Below, one piece after another: positions 27,001 to 34,464 of a stretch of DNA of 64,000 nucleotides. The position numbers and the translations under genes were made by a program. Position 1 is the first letter of the stretch; each line of letters opens with the position of its first letter. The notes under the pieces were generated by a model that saw only the letters and a list, made by a program, of their open reading frames with translations, did not search any database and was not told the origin of the DNA. The DNA comes from Actinernus sp. WN-2022 (taxonomy: Eukaryota > Cnidaria > Anthozoa > Actiniaria > Actinernidae), in the NCBI GenBank assembly GCA_030867875.1, contig JAOWCC010000577.1, forward strand, positions 3,364,660 to 3,428,659, written 5' to 3'.

Positions 27001-30000
27001 AGTCGATAGTTTTCGGTTAATAAAAATATCTAGGCTAACAATTCAAACAAAAGTCAACGTGAATTGATTGAGGAGAAATCTGACAAAAACCGCAGTCAGA
27101 GTTCAGATCATTTTGAATAAAGGAGCTAAAGCTCAGTAGTTAAGCGCCGGTCTGTTGTGCGGGAGGTCGCGGGTTCAAACCCCGGCCGGACCAACATTCA
27201 GGGTCTTAAAATAACTGAGTAGAAGGTGCGGCCTTTGTGAAACAATTTCGTTCACGAGCTGCGAATGGATAGACCTTCACGTCTTCTCGGATAAGGACGT
27301 TAAATCGTAGGCCCATCAGTGGATGAAGAGCCACTTCGTGGAAATGCCACTGATTAATCCGTTATTATTATTATTATTTTATCAGTTATGTTCTTTGAAT
27401 TCTTAGGAAATTTGGCCTAGATGATAATGATATATGATTTTTGTCGGTTAGGGTTAGGGTTAGGGTCCTAGCTTCGATCGGGCAGTAAATGACACTACAC
27501 GGCCCGGGCGCAAATAAACAATATCTTCTCCACGGGTTATTCCCTTATTCTAGACAAGAGAGAAGGACATTGTAGCCTAAGATAATTCGTTATTCTCTTT
27601 CTTGCCTTTCTCGCAATCAAAGTATGTTAATATAATAAATTGCTTTCATTTCTTTCAAGGTGCCCGACATGTAAAACTCCTATCAGAACCAACCTTCGTT
27701 ATGGTAATATTGTCAAGACTATCCTCGCTGACTTCGAGAAAATTAAAAAGAAGGCAATAGTTCCCCTTCACAAACAAGAACTAGAGGTTCGACGACTTAA
27801 AAAGGAACTGAAAGAAATCTCCGAATTTCCAAATGAAGCGACCAAGCTAGAGGGCTACCTCTCCCAAAAGAGATTGACTCTAGATCAGCTAAACGTGTTT
27901 GAGAACCAAACTAATTTTATGAAGTTCCTGAGCAAGTTGATACTTAAGATTAAGACCGAGCTGCAGCCAGTTTCTCACCCTAGCAGAATAAGGCAGTTCA
28001 AGCGCAAGTATACCATTGATGTGCTGGAGGTGGAGGTGGAGTCCCTTACAGTATGGGCAATGAAGCCAAGAGCACGTTTCAGTGAACAGCAGCTCGAGGA
28101 GTTCAACGAGGAATTACTACGCGTTCTGCTGTTGGTATCCTACGAAACAGTTGATGTTCAACTGAAAGAGGCTGACGAGACTCTTAATTCAAGTGACACG
28201 GTTAAATGGAAATACATCCTTGACAATATTAAGTCTGGTTTGTGTATTGGTACGTGTCATGTATATCTTCTAATTTATAACAAGTTAAGAGCGAATTTTG
28301 TAGTGCACGTGGAGTTCAAGCGTAACACCAGTGCAGTGCAAAGTACACTTTTCACAAAGTATCTCAAAATCGAACTTTGCCGAGATTCTGACGTCAATGT
28401 ACGCTCGCATGACAGAGCTGAATCACGAGGGCGCATGCGCGGGCTGACTCAGCACTTTCTTGTGGTGGGCAGTGCCTCGTGCATGTTTGCGGTAAATTGT
28501 ATCCAAGTATTCAAAACTCAAACTACACTGTTCAAAACACGTTTTTTTCTTAGTTTCTGACGGAATTATTTGAAGCTTATCTCCTTGCTATAAAATTCTT
28601 ATTCTTCGCAGAAAACGTGAAGGTACTCAACATTTTAACAGTTCCTCCATTTCTGTATACGTTGCTGTCGTCCTTAATCCCCGCGCGCCATGCTATTCAG
28701 CGCTGTGCCCAAGCATTGAAAATGCTCTATTGCAGTCAAATATTTGACAAAGAAAGCCTCGGAAAAGGAAAACAAAAAGCATAAAATTGCTTATGTTTTC
28801 AGCTGCACGTGCTGTTCACGCCACCATGACCACGCCATTTCCGACGAAAGAGCGCGCGCTCAAGGATGCTTTTGTGCGAGAGGCTGAGCTGAAGAATGAA
28901 AGTCATGCTTGTTTGCCAATTTTTTTCATGTATCTCATTAAAAGGTAATCATACGGTTTTCTCCTGCAATTTGTTATTAATTCAAAAGTTTGCAATTTTT
29001 ACAATTGGCTACCGCTATGTGCAATAAGAGTACGGGACAATGAAAATGACGTAACATGTAAGACAAGTCGCTTTCCGCTTGCAAGTTGCAAGTACTAGTT
29101 TGTTGTAAAGAACAAATCGCACATTTTTCCATTGTCCGTACTCTTATTGATCATAGAAACTTGTTTTACACCATAAAATGTTCGAAACTTTGCAGTGACT
29201 CGCTGTCCTCATTGTTCCACTTATGTTTTGAACATTTTATGACGTAACTTGTATGATCGAAAGAGTACGGACAATGGAAAAATGGGTGCGATTTGTTAAC
29301 TAGTGTGTTTTTGAAAGAGCTGAAATTGCGTTCGCCCTACGAGCTCACGCAATTATGATACTCTTTGAAAAAGCCACTGTCTTCAACTTGTAACCTTGAA
29401 ATGGTATATTAAGTACTAAACAATAACACATTTTGGAAAATGGTTTAAACAAGTTTAAAGAGTTTATGACTTTTGATTTGAATTAATCAAATGTACACAT
29501 TGTTAATCGCACTATCTGTTTTCCTCTCGTAGGGAAGGACAAGCTAGAGCGGTACATGAAGCGAATAGATCGGATTCGTGAGCAGTACCTACCTGACGTC
29601 AGGTACACACCAGTAACGGAGAGCGAGAAGATGATGATAGTCAAGGCCATGGAGATGGCTCAAGGCCACTGGTTCAAATGCCCTAATGGTGAGCTTGTCT
29701 TTGATGTAAAGTATAAAGTGGCTATGAATGAAAATTAAGATCTCACGTTGAAAATCCTTTTAAATGGGGAATGATGGCGTTTTCTGTTTGTCAATATCTC
29801 ATCAGGTTTTTGAAATATGCAAATGATATTATCTATGAAGTCATTAGTTGGACACAGCCTGGAAATCACAAAATGAAGAATATCTCTGCAAATAGTGGGT
29901 GAAAACAATAGGAAACTTTGTACATGTACGGTAATTAGAAAAATGCACAACATTATGCAAATCATGCTGTTGCCAAACAGTTTTGGATCCAGGTCCTTCC

Positions 30001-32624
30001 ACTTTCAACATAAAATTGCAATTTCTGTCTGTGTTATACGAAATAGTTTGCGTTAAGCCACGCTCGTGCAATGCCTACGTTATTACAAATCTTCTGATAC
30101 GCCCACAGAAGTAAATTGTGTTTGGAAACAGGGGAAATCAGGGAATTTATATTCCTCCTTGGAGGATCCTGGTATCAAGATTACGAATAAAACTGAGATA
30201 AATACAGAGTTAATCATACTGTGAATAAATAGAGTGTTATAATATATAATAATAATACTTTAATAAAGTCTTTATACAGGAGGTAAACCTCACCTTAAGG
30301 TGATTTTCAGGAAGGTCCTGTCTTATAGTAGAACATTAAAAATATATAATGTCTATCGTATCAATCTATAAAAGGTTAAAATCTAGTAACGTAAAATATG
30401 ATAAAAAGTAGCAAGAAAAATAATAATAATAACAATAACAACTACTATAATTGATTAGATAAAGCGTTGAAATTGATGTAGATTTAAGATGTTTCTCGTG
30501 CTCTCAGGCAGCATATTGCAGTCTTGGATGGCATGAAATGAGAGACGATGTTGGCGAAACGAGCTTCGAGATTTAGGCTTATAAATGTCATTCTTATGTC
30601 TAGCATTGTAGTTGTGCATGTCTTTCTTAAAGCGAAATTAAAATCCGAGACAATAAAACCATTTAAACATTTAAAAACAAATAAAATACGGTGCATTTTG
30701 CGTCTCTGTGATAAGGTCTTCCAAGGCACGATAAACGTATGTCAAACACGTTCAACAACAACAACAACTTTATTTATACCTGGAGATTACAAGTTAACTT
30801 AGTACGTTCGTTATTTCAATAGGTTAGGCATTGGTTACCTAGAGTAACTAAAAAGCTAATCTAGCTAGGTAACACAAATATTAGACAATTTGTATAAATA
30901 TATGCAGTCGGAAAGAGGACAATTAAACGTAGATAACGATAAGTACAAGTACAGACATCTAGAGTAGACTAATGAATACTGAAAAGAGGAAAACATGATA
31001 CATATATGAAAGGATATACAGTCAAATAATCAAATTATCATTATTGAAATATATAAATTATACATGTAACCATTGTAATTATTATTTAAGGTAGGAGTCA
31101 ATACAGTCTGCTTTGAGTTTTTTTAAATAGCTTTTTTTGTTAAGTGCTTTGTTTGTTCATTTATGGAATTCCAAATAACAGCACCTTGAAACCTTAAGTT
31201 AAATTTGCCGTAATTAGTTCGAATTTTAGGAAGACAGTAAGAGGATCTGGAAGCTAGTCTAGTGTTATATGTATGTCTAGTTCTTACTAGTATAAAAATA
31301 TTATCAAAGGCGATAAGAAGTAATCCTGCATGGAACCGATAAAGGAATTGGGCGTTATAGAAAAAAATCAGATCATTAAACTTTAGAATTTTAAGCCTGT
31401 GAAATAATGGACCTGTATGTTCATCGAATTTGGAATAGGTGATTAAGCGAATTGCCTCCTTTTGTAGAACAAGGAGAGGATGAATACCGGTGGTAGATTG
31501 ATAAGTATTTCCCCAAATAATAAGACCGTAGGTAAGATAGGGATAAATCATTGAGTAATGCAGCTGGATTAGAATATTAATATCTACAAATACCTCTGAC
31601 TATCTTTTTTGAAATTTCATATAAATGGCTTTTCCAATTTAAGTGTTGATCTAACATAATACCAAGATATTTGGTCTCATTCTTTTGTTCTAATGACTTG
31701 TTTTCAATGGCAATTTTAAAGTTATAATTTACCTTTTTCTGATGGGAAGAGAAGAAAACATAATTTGATTGATCAATATTCAAAGTCAACTTGTTTGCAC
31801 AGAGCCAATCGTTGACCTTAAGTAATTCTTGATTGATTACCTGTAGATTGGCAAGTTTCTTATCAGCATAGAACAAGTTCGAATCATCAGCGAAGACTGA
31901 TGAATGTTTAAAATTTTAGTACAATTGGAGAAGTCATTAATATATAACAGAAACAGTAAAGGTCCGAGAACGGATTGTGAGGTACACCGCAAGAGATTGA
32001 ATGATAATCAGATGTTGAATTTCCAAGCGAAACATATTGACTTCTGTTAGACAAGTAGGAGATAAACCAATCAAGAGGAGTTCCTCTAATTCCGTAATTC
32101 ATTAATTTGCTAATTAGTATTTTTTGGTTGACCGTGTCAAAGGCCTTACTTAAGTCTAAAAATATTCCACATCCAGTATATATAGCTCTTTGAATTTTAT
32201 CTGTAATCAAAAGTATAGCTTGCGTTGTGTTATGATTAGAGCGAAATCCAAATTGTCTATCGTAGAGACAACAAGTGTTTGTGAAAAATGTCATAAGTCT
32301 TGAATTCATTAATTTCTCAAGAATTTTGCTAAATACAGAGAGAAGTGAGATGGGACGATAATTAATATCGTCCCCGTTCAGTGTCCTGGCAGTAGTCTAC
32401 TTTAACGAGTTATATTTACTTCGTTAGGTCACATTTACTGCATCGGTGAGTGCGGTGGTGCAACGATGGAATCCAGTTGTCCCGAGTGTGGATCTCAAAT
32501 CGGTGGAGGTGGCCACCGCTTGAGGGTTGACAACACACTTGCTTCTGAAATGGATGGAGCTCAACATGCTGCCTGGTCTGAGGCAGCAAACATGGGGAAC
32601 TTTGACTTCGATAACCTAATGTAG
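2..32624 (+). CDS. ZNFX1: ZNFX1-like SF1 helicase with NFX1 zinc fingers and an in-frame LamG module (3' part of gene)
   Basis: Exons, all with AG/GT borders and matching phases: 2-89 (partial), 879-1236, 5327-5631, 6273-6408, 8200-8472, 12204-12310, 13846-14063, 14599-14775, 16787-17197, 18470-18588, 25123-25559, 26126-26654, 27660-28249, 29533-29688, 32428-32624. Together they give 1366 codons and a TAG stop. Domain order is LamG, acidic linker, helicase motifs II-VI, about 370 residues of Cys-rich NFX1 fingers, a coiled segment and an RZ finger. From the acidic exon onward this follows vertebrate ZNFX1 closely, including the ends QHRM, SRAKKG, GHWFKC and [16 protein letters not shown]1 of vertebrates is known as an RNA helicase-family dsRNA sensor in antiviral defence, and nematode ZNFX-1 acts in small-RNA inheritance. 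The role here is inferred. The Walker A motif is not in the window and is expected upstream. Promoter not visible. Family assignment is secure; the LamG linkage rests on phase matching. Confidence 0.93.
424..770. mobile_element. Inverted-repeat element (MITE-like), copy 1
   Basis: Ends include GGTTAGAGACTTTATG..GCTTTATCGGCAAATATAG and their inverted counterparts near 730-765. An inner hairpin pairs about 581-632 with 670-718 (TACAGTCAGCGCGTGCC). A second copy at 48916-50150 shares the sequence in reverse orientation, but carries a further insertion at a TTAA. Outer borders are approximate. Confidence 0.6.
879..1236 (+). CDS. LamG module, first half (ZNFX1-like gene exon)
   Basis: Acceptor ctcag|AT in phase 1, donor TTTACAAG|gtgaga in phase 2. 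The reading contains the pattern typical of cnidarian LamG/ConA-like modules: PVAVFPFTV start, [32 protein letters not shown] and VLSVSFTR. It should form the first strands of a jelly-roll fold. LamG domains usually sit in secreted or surface proteins and bind glycans or proteins, so finding one chained to an intracellular helicase is odd. No signal peptide is visible in the window. Confidence 0.8.
1195..1703 (+). repeat. Nine-copy minisatellite made from the end of a LamG exon and its splice donor
   Basis: The unit (about 55-60 bases) is GGGATGGAAACAAGGGTGTT, CTCTCAG, T/AATCATTTACAAGGTGAGA, TAAAAGGCTG. The first unit is the coding exon end; the other eight lie in the intron and most keep a donor-like ACAAG|GTGAGA or GTGATA. 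Two copies carry the variant AAGGTTGTTTTAACTCTCAG. Confidence 0.92.
2078..2480. repeat. Dispersed intronic repeat related to 29745-29990
   Basis: Begins TTAAAGTGCCTATGAAACGA, which resembles the end of the element at 18858-20435. Its interior (TTAGTTGGACACAGCC, GAAGAATATCTCTGCAAATAG) recurs at 29745-29990. No coding capacity. Borders uncertain. The rest of 1704-3040 has nothing else recognised. Confidence 0.5.
3040..5130 (+). repeat. 2.1-kb minisatellite with higher-order structure
   Basis: About sixty units of 32-36 bases share TAGAGCCTTCATTTCTGATT and end in one of several variants: ACTCTCGATCCATAAC, ACTATCCAAACC, ACTAGCGATCCATAAC, AATATCCATAAC. The order of variants itself repeats: 3548-4180 is reproduced at 4268-4900, a 720-base period. 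It lies in the intron that splits the LamG module. Confidence 0.97.
5327..5631 (+). CDS. LamG module, second half (ZNFX1-like gene exon)
   Basis: Acceptor tttcag|GCGTGA (phase 2), donor GAGGAAG|gtgcgt (phase 1). It continues the LamG fold with [37 protein letters not shown] and [15 protein letters not shown], a standard cnidarian LamG ending. Without the donor, the frame stays open only to a stop at 5667-5669, so a terminal exon of a separate upstream gene is the main alternative. The phase-1 match to the acidic exon argues against that. Confidence 0.82.
5843..6045. repeat. Foldback hairpin element
   Basis: Arms of about 55 bases (AGCCATTTGGGGCTTTGAAT, CTTGGATCTGATGACGTT and their reverse complements at 5978-6035) flank a spacer of about 65 bases. 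It sits in the 640-base intron between the LamG and acidic exons. Confidence 0.75.
6273..6408 (+). CDS. Acidic linker exon (ZNFX1-like gene)
   Basis: Acceptor gcag|ATCTCG (phase 1), donor ACGGG|gtatta (phase 2). It encodes a run of nine glutamates with aspartate, then [17 protein letters not shown]. This matches in position and style the Glu/Asp-rich insert of vertebrate ZNFX1 between helicase motifs I and II (EEADLIQADRVIEE). The match is the main evidence that the LamG exons just upstream lie within the helicase insert rather than at the protein's N-terminus. Confidence 0.8.
6550..6700. mobile_element. Short inverted-repeat element (MITE-like)
   Basis: Outer ends GGGCGTAGCTGCC and GGCTAGCTACGCCC are inverted; an inner pair with CGGGCTTACAAA also recurs. 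About 150 bases, non-coding. Confidence 0.55.
7018..7625. mobile_element. Diverged inverted-repeat element
   Basis: The left arm (about 7020-7160) is the reverse complement, with mismatches, of 7480-7620: GCGAAAAGCTC, CAAGAGCAAGATC, CAACATGGC and ACACGCCTGC recur inverted. About 600 bases, non-coding. No clear direct repeat was found. Confidence 0.6.
8200..8472 (+). CDS. Helicase-insert exon with Trp-rich [13 protein letters not shown] motif (ZNFX1-like gene)
   Basis: Acceptor ttccag|ATTCAA and donor GCTAT|gtgagt, phase 2 at both ends. The translation contains [27 protein letters not shown], and the ZNFX1-typical W-L-x-R-W-x-LYRxW pattern ([15 protein letters not shown]). This region precedes helicase motif II in the family. 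It is basic and probably helical. Confidence 0.88.
8697..8870. repeat. Hairpin with an AATAC-rich centre
   Basis: Arms CCCTTTATGTAGGACGACAC and its inverted partner GTGTCGTCCTACATGAAGGG flank about 90 bases of degenerate AATACAA repeats. Confidence 0.7.
9180..11010 (+). repeat. Two blocks of a 70-80 base AT-rich minisatellite
   Basis: Units contain AACAAACCCTAACCCTTACA, GGATGACACATAACTATTTT, ATTACTTTTATTATTTTATT. Blocks lie at about 9185-9440 (three to four copies) and 10560-11000 (five to six copies), separated by 1.1 kb of unrecognised sequence. The CCCTAACCC piece is telomere-like, but is only one repeat per unit. Confidence 0.85.
11574..12048. mobile_element. Terminal inverted-repeat element carrying a SINE fragment
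   Basis: Ends ATTGACCGATTTAGCTTGTA and TACAAGCTAAATCGGTCAAT are perfect inverted copies of at least 20 bases. A second pair (TTGTTGTCCCAATTCAG / CTGAATTGGGACAACAAATG) lies further in. A tRNA-SINE head lies inside at about 11700-11870. Just upstream, 11160-11440 resembles a LINE 3' tail ending in TTAAATAAAGTTTATTG. Confidence 0.7.
11700..11870 (-). mobile_element. tRNA-derived SINE fragment
   Basis: On the minus strand: GGTGGCGCAGTGGTTTAAGC (A-box region) and GGTTCGATTCCCGG (B box), followed by CTCCGAGGGTTTTTCTCCGG. Same family as 54600-54905, 56268-56585 and 14437-14580. Confidence 0.75.
12204..12310 (+). CDS. Exon ending in IGMTTTG, leading into helicase motif II (ZNFX1-like gene)
   Basis: Acceptor tccaag|GCACCA (phase 2), donor ACCACAG|gtactg (phase 1). 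It encodes [34 protein letters not shown]. The [13 protein letters not shown] junction to the next exon is a ZNFX1 signature. A perfect 87-base-arm palindrome lies 50 bases downstream of the donor. Confidence 0.9.
12360..12549. repeat. Perfect palindrome with 87-base arms
   Basis: 12360-12446 and 12463-12549 are exact reverse complements, with a 16-base loop. It starts 50 bases after the splice donor at 12310. Lack of any mismatch points to recent origin or a sequencing or assembly fold-back. Confidence 0.95.
13846..14063 (+). CDS. Helicase motifs II and III exon (ZNFX1-like gene)
   Basis: Acceptor ttttag|GAGCTG (phase 1), donor AGAATG|gtaaag (phase 0). Motif II reads [10 protein letters not shown] near 13899-13916, the Walker B form used by ZNFX1. 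Motif III reads [10 protein letters not shown] near 13971-14000. SLFERM ends the exon. The catalytic Glu pair and the QQ of motif III are intact, so this part of the ATPase looks functional. Confidence 0.95.
14437..14580 (-). mobile_element. 3' fragment of the tRNA-derived SINE
   Basis: TTATAGCAGGCTGAGTATTA and TTAACTGTTTTGGACACACT match the 3' half of the copy at 56268-56585, in the same orientation. Confidence 0.75.
14599..14775 (+). CDS. Helicase motif IV exon (ZNFX1-like gene)
   Basis: Acceptor ggctag|GTGACC, donor GAAATGGAG|gtttgt, phase 0 at both ends. It encodes [18 protein letters not shown], the conserved QHRM-P-I motif of UPF1-like SF1 helicases, then [19 protein letters not shown] and FFIDHNE, as in ZNFX1. 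Confidence 0.95.
14939..15318. mobile_element. TTAA-flanked non-autonomous element (piggyBac-like), 380 bases
   Basis: TTAA at 14935-14938 and 15319-15322 flank inverted ends AGGGGCGCTGTCAA and TTGACAGTGCCCCT. TTAA duplication is characteristic of piggyBac-type transposition. No transposase reading frame. Confidence 0.8.
15518..15613 (+). pseudogene. LINE reverse-transcriptase C-terminal remnant
   Basis: Reads [31 protein letters not shown] and stop, the EWNxLP ending common to CR1/L2-like ORF2 proteins. A 3' UTR-like stretch follows. Hairpin 15755-15875 (GGGAGAACAC..GTGTTCTCCC) and a GTAT microsatellite at 15957-15983 lie downstream. Nothing else was recognised up to 16786. Confidence 0.65.
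16787..17197 (+). CDS. Helicase motifs V and VI exon (ZNFX1-like gene)
   Basis: Acceptor tgtag|GAGTTT, donor GGCAAG|gttagg, phase 0. It encodes [30 protein letters not shown] (motif V, near 16970-17025), and [16 protein letters not shown] (motif VI with the arginine finger, near 17072-17118). The C-terminal RecA-like lobe is complete and undamaged. Confidence 0.96.
18470..18588 (+). CDS. Linker exon between helicase and zinc fingers (ZNFX1-like gene)
   Basis: Acceptor atacag|GTTGGA (phase 0), donor TTTCAG|gtgagt (phase 2). It encodes [31 protein letters not shown]. This matches the QNHP and PEGGC..PC.FRL segment at the start of the ZNFX1 finger tract. The next intron (18589-25122, 6.5 kb) is almost entirely transposon-derived. 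Confidence 0.93.
18858..20435. mobile_element. 1.6-kb non-autonomous element with TTAA-type ends
   Basis: Ends AGTGTCTATGAAACGAAAA (left) and TTTGTTTCATAGACACT (right) are inverted. The right flank is TTAA and the left flank TTAT, probably a mutated TTAA. Subterminal inverted pieces (GATGTAAATACG..TTTGC / GCAAAGGTATTTACGTC) lie near 19035 and 20245. No transposase frame was found. Confidence 0.7.
21230..22030. repeat. Repeat-rich intron stretch: LINE-like tail and a 79-base direct repeat
   Basis: 21230-21542 ends GTGTTTAAATAAAGGCAATC with a TCTA tail, like a LINE 3' end on the plus strand. TTCCGTTACATATGCGCGTG CAACTCATCTG occurs at about 21851 and again 79 bases later. Between 20436 and 21230 nothing was recognised. 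Confidence 0.45.
22400..23766. mobile_element. 1.37-kb foldback transposon with 8-base direct repeats
   Basis: Arms 22400-23024 and 23141-23766 are near-identical reverse complements with a 116-base spacer. CTCTAACC flanks both ends (22392-22399 and 23767-23774). Outer ends are ACAGGCAGCCC / GGGCTGCCTGT. The 8-base duplication suggests hAT-type mobilisation (inference). Short open frames in both arms mirror each other and are not taken as genes. Confidence 0.9.
24955..25013. repeat. Short hairpin before a zinc-finger exon
   Basis: GAGGGAAAATTAAAACTAAA and its inverted partner TTTAGTTTTAATTTTCCCTC are separated by about 19 bases, ending about 110 bases upstream of the acceptor at 25122. From 23775 to 24955 nothing was recognised, apart from a piece of a TTAAGGCGCTGT end near 23797. 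Confidence 0.8.
25123..25559 (+). CDS. First NFX1-type zinc-finger exon (ZNFX1-like gene)
   Basis: Acceptor tctaag|GCTTGA (phase 2), donor GCGCAG|gtatga (phase 1). It begins [16 protein letters not shown] and carries repeated Cys/His pairs ([38 protein letters not shown]). These are NFX1-type fingers, which bind zinc. The frame runs open past the donor to about 25936, but loses all cysteine periodicity there, so the donor is preferred. Confidence 0.93.
26126..26654 (+). CDS. Second NFX1-type zinc-finger exon (ZNFX1-like gene)
   Basis: Acceptor tttag|GGAATT (phase 1), donor GAAAAG|gtatag (phase 2). Dense Cys repeats: [59 protein letters not shown]. The acidic tail [17 protein letters not shown] has an almost identical counterpart in vertebrate ZNFX1. 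It ends in IQLKR, which joins [10 protein letters not shown] of the next exon. Confidence 0.96.
27125..27385 (+). mobile_element. tRNA-derived SINE with ATT tail
   Basis: A-box-like AGCTCAGTAGTTAAGCGCC and B-box-like CGGGTTCAAACCCCGG sit at the head, then a body including CTTCTCGGATAAGGACGTTA, and an ATT repeat tail at about 27362-27377. Not a functional tRNA: the acceptor stem does not pair. A short TTAGGG run lies at 27450-27466. Confidence 0.7.
27660..28249 (+). CDS. CPTC-PIRT and coiled-region exon (ZNFX1-like gene)
   Basis: Acceptor tttcaag|GTGCCC (phase 2), donor TGTATTG|gtacgt (phase 1). It starts [16 protein letters not shown], as in ZNFX1, and continues for about 180 residues of charged, Lys/Glu/Leu-rich, probably helical sequence without cysteines. 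The open frame continues to 28560 beyond the donor, but only the donor gives a join to the next conserved exon. Confidence 0.92.
29108..29300. repeat. Foldback hairpin, about 80-base arms
   Basis: ACAAATCGCACATTTTTCCA, TTGTCCGTACTCTT pairs with AAGAGTACGGACAATGGAAA, AATGGGTGCGATTTGTT; CATAAAATGTTC pairs with GAACATTTTATG inside. A diverged third piece lies at 29020-29050. Confidence 0.75.
29533..29688 (+). CDS. Exon leading into the RZ zinc finger (ZNFX1-like gene)
   Basis: Acceptor ctcgtag|GGAAGG (phase 1), donor CCTAATG|gtgagc (phase 1). It encodes [17 protein letters not shown], then [15 protein letters not shown], the first zinc ligands of the RZ-type finger. Confidence 0.93.
30240..30735 (-). 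mobile_element. 3' fragment of a CR1/L2-like LINE
   Basis: The minus-strand frame at 30484-30729 reads [18 protein letters not shown] and [12 protein letters not shown], an RT C-terminal remnant. The 3' end near 30240 has TTTATTAAAGTATTATTATT on the minus strand. Confidence 0.65.
30738..32375 (-). mobile_element. 5'-truncated LINE, RT part with broken frames
   Basis: Minus-strand pieces read [48 protein letters not shown], a FADD at about 31880-31895, [33 protein letters not shown] and [17 protein letters not shown]. Frames shift at about 31900 and 31560. The 3' end is (GTT)n at about 30752. It lies in the last intron of the ZNFX1-like gene, antisense, and stops about 50 bases before the final acceptor. 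Confidence 0.88.
32428..32624 (+). CDS. Terminal exon with RZ-type zinc finger (ZNFX1-like gene)
   Basis: Acceptor tcgttag|GTCACA (phase 1), stop TAG 32622-32624. It encodes [20 protein letters not shown] and [11 protein letters not shown], completing the RZ finger that begins GHWFKCPNG in the previous exon, then [17 protein letters not shown] and a short acidic end, FDFDNLM. RZ fingers of ZNFX1 and RNF213 are associated with RNA binding or ubiquitin transfer. No AATAAA is obvious within the next 200 bases. Confidence 0.96.
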
Positions 32625-33649
32625 TTATTTTAAGCATCAAGGACTATTTGGTTATACTTCCTGACCTCTTCAATGTCTGAAAAGTATTGCAAATCCAAAT
32701 CTATGACTAATTATTATTTTAATCCAAACTCTTGAGAGAAAAGAGATCGCAGGCTACAATCAACAAAAGTTCCGTTTCATATTCGGAATTTTCCGCTGAT
32801 TTCGATGACAACAGACGCTGCGTTAGTCTAATTCTGAAGTTAAATATTCCAAAATACCAGCGAGAAGGCGTAGAAGTCGCAACTACAACAATACACAAAG
32901 CTGAGAATAGCTCATCTCTCCGCTGGTATTTATGAATGTTTAACACCAAAATGAGGCTAGCACTGCGGAGATGAGTATGCGATCATCACAGGCAGCGGCA
33001 CATTACGAATACGTAACTGGACTCTTGGAAAAAAAAAGGGTTTTAAGTCATTGTCGAAACCACAAAATCAAACTGCTCCTAAGTTTGTAAGTCCGGACAT
33101 TTTCTTGTTTTTATAACCTCGGCACAGAACGACGCGTCCAATTTGATTGGATTCTTTCGGAAGGTTGACGGCTAGTTCGGTGTGATGGACCCGCACGTAA
33201 AATTCAATTCATCGATCCTTGTGCAAGCAGAGGATCACGATTATAACCGTTTACAAAATACAGAAGTGAAAATAGGAACAGGTAAAATGGTTCATTCGTA
33301 GTACATGTTAACAGAATTATGTGCTTAATACATCAGCTGTGCGTTTTTCTGTAGGTGTTTCGGCCCATAGTTTTGGTCTTTTTCGAAGGACATTTTAAAT
33401 ATTGGTAGTTTACAAAGCCAGAAATGTTACCAGCCTTTGTTGCTGTTTTTGAAGAAAATAAGCTTCTATTTCTATTTCAACTTTATTAACTGATAAACGG
33501 TCATGTAACCGTATCACATCAGTGTAAATTTAAAAAAAACAATTTACAATAATAACAACTAGGTTAATAATAGTGATTTTAATTTTACTTGACCCGTGAA
33601 ACATACAGAAACTATTAGTTAGTGTGTAATACCAAGATAATCACAAAAG

Positions 33650-33749
33650 NNNNNNNNNNNNNNNNNNNNNNNNNNNNNNNNNNNNNNNNNNNNNNNNNNN
33701 NNNNNNNNNNNNNNNNNNNNNNNNNNNNNNNNNNNNNNNNNNNNNNNNN
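33650..33749. other. Assembly gap (100 N)
   Basis: A run of 100 N between the two genes. Its round length suggests a gap of unknown size. Around it, 32625-34190 holds no recognisable gene; 33480-33600 resembles a LINE tail. Confidence 1.
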
Positions 33750-33835
33750 AGAGGAAAAAAGTCAAAACCGATACAACTTTGGACGCAAATTTAAAGACGA
33801 TTCTCAAGTTTTTACTGAATATAGAGAAACATATA

Positions 33836-33997
33836 GTTAAATAAAGTTTATGTATGTATGAAGCTATCGTCTTGGATGTGTTTAGTTACACATGCGGCTC
33901 AGTCTTAAATTCGAAGTTAAATAAAGTTTATGTATGTCTGTAGCTATCGTCTTGGATGTGTTTAGTTACACACTGTACGGCCTCTCGTGACAGCTGG
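33836..33997 (+). repeat. 81-base direct duplication
   Basis: GTTAAATAAAGTTTATGTAT, GCTATCGTCTTGGATGTGTT, TAGTTACACA occurs twice with an 81-base period. The AATAAAGTTTATGTATG part resembles a LINE 3' tail. Confidence 0.8.
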
Positions 33998-34198
33998 TTG
34001 CTTTGCATTTATTCGGCAGAATTGCTTTTCTTATTCTAATTTCTAAACTCCTCGAGGACACTAAGACAATGGTCTAAATTAGACAAAGGATATTCTGGTA
34101 GTGTTAGTTGGTTTGCAACCATCTCCAGAGATTTAGATAACAAAGACGTGGTGACCAAACAGTACAAGCTAACGGGGAATCTTTTGTTAACGGCAACA

Positions 34199-34317
34199 AA
34201 GATGGCGGCGATGACGTCAAGTGAAAATAAGCAATTGTCTGACATCTGCGGACACAGCACTGCGAACAGTAATTGCTTCCTGGAAGATGACGTAATGCTA
34301 GTAATCTGTATAAATAG
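34199..34317 (+). promoter_or_regulatory. Putative core promoter of the PX-SH3 gene
   Basis: An AAGATGGCGGC YY1-like site at 34199-34209 lies next to a palindromic CRE, TGACGTCA, at 34212-34219. A CRE-like half site (TGACGTAA) lies at 34288-34295, and a TATA-like TATAAATAG at 34309-34317. A start near 34340 would leave a 5' UTR of about 230 bases before the ATG at 34570. This is assigned from motifs and position only. Confidence 0.45.
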
Positions 34318-34464
34318 ATATACGTTACTACATCTATGAATAGTGTTTACCGTCCAAAAGTGAAGAGAGAAGACGTAGACGCTTAAACGGATTGAGAATC
34401 TCATTTACAATTCAATTCTAGATCTCCTCTCTCCTCAGTGTCCCTTGACAATATTTTGAGCACA

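Noticed and set aside
27125..27195. Possible tRNA gene
   Set aside because: A and B boxes are present, but the acceptor stem does not pair and a SINE body with an ATT tail follows.
28250..28560. Open-frame extension after the coiled exon
   Set aside because: Intron read-through: a gtacgt donor at 28250 joins the conserved RZ exon in phase.
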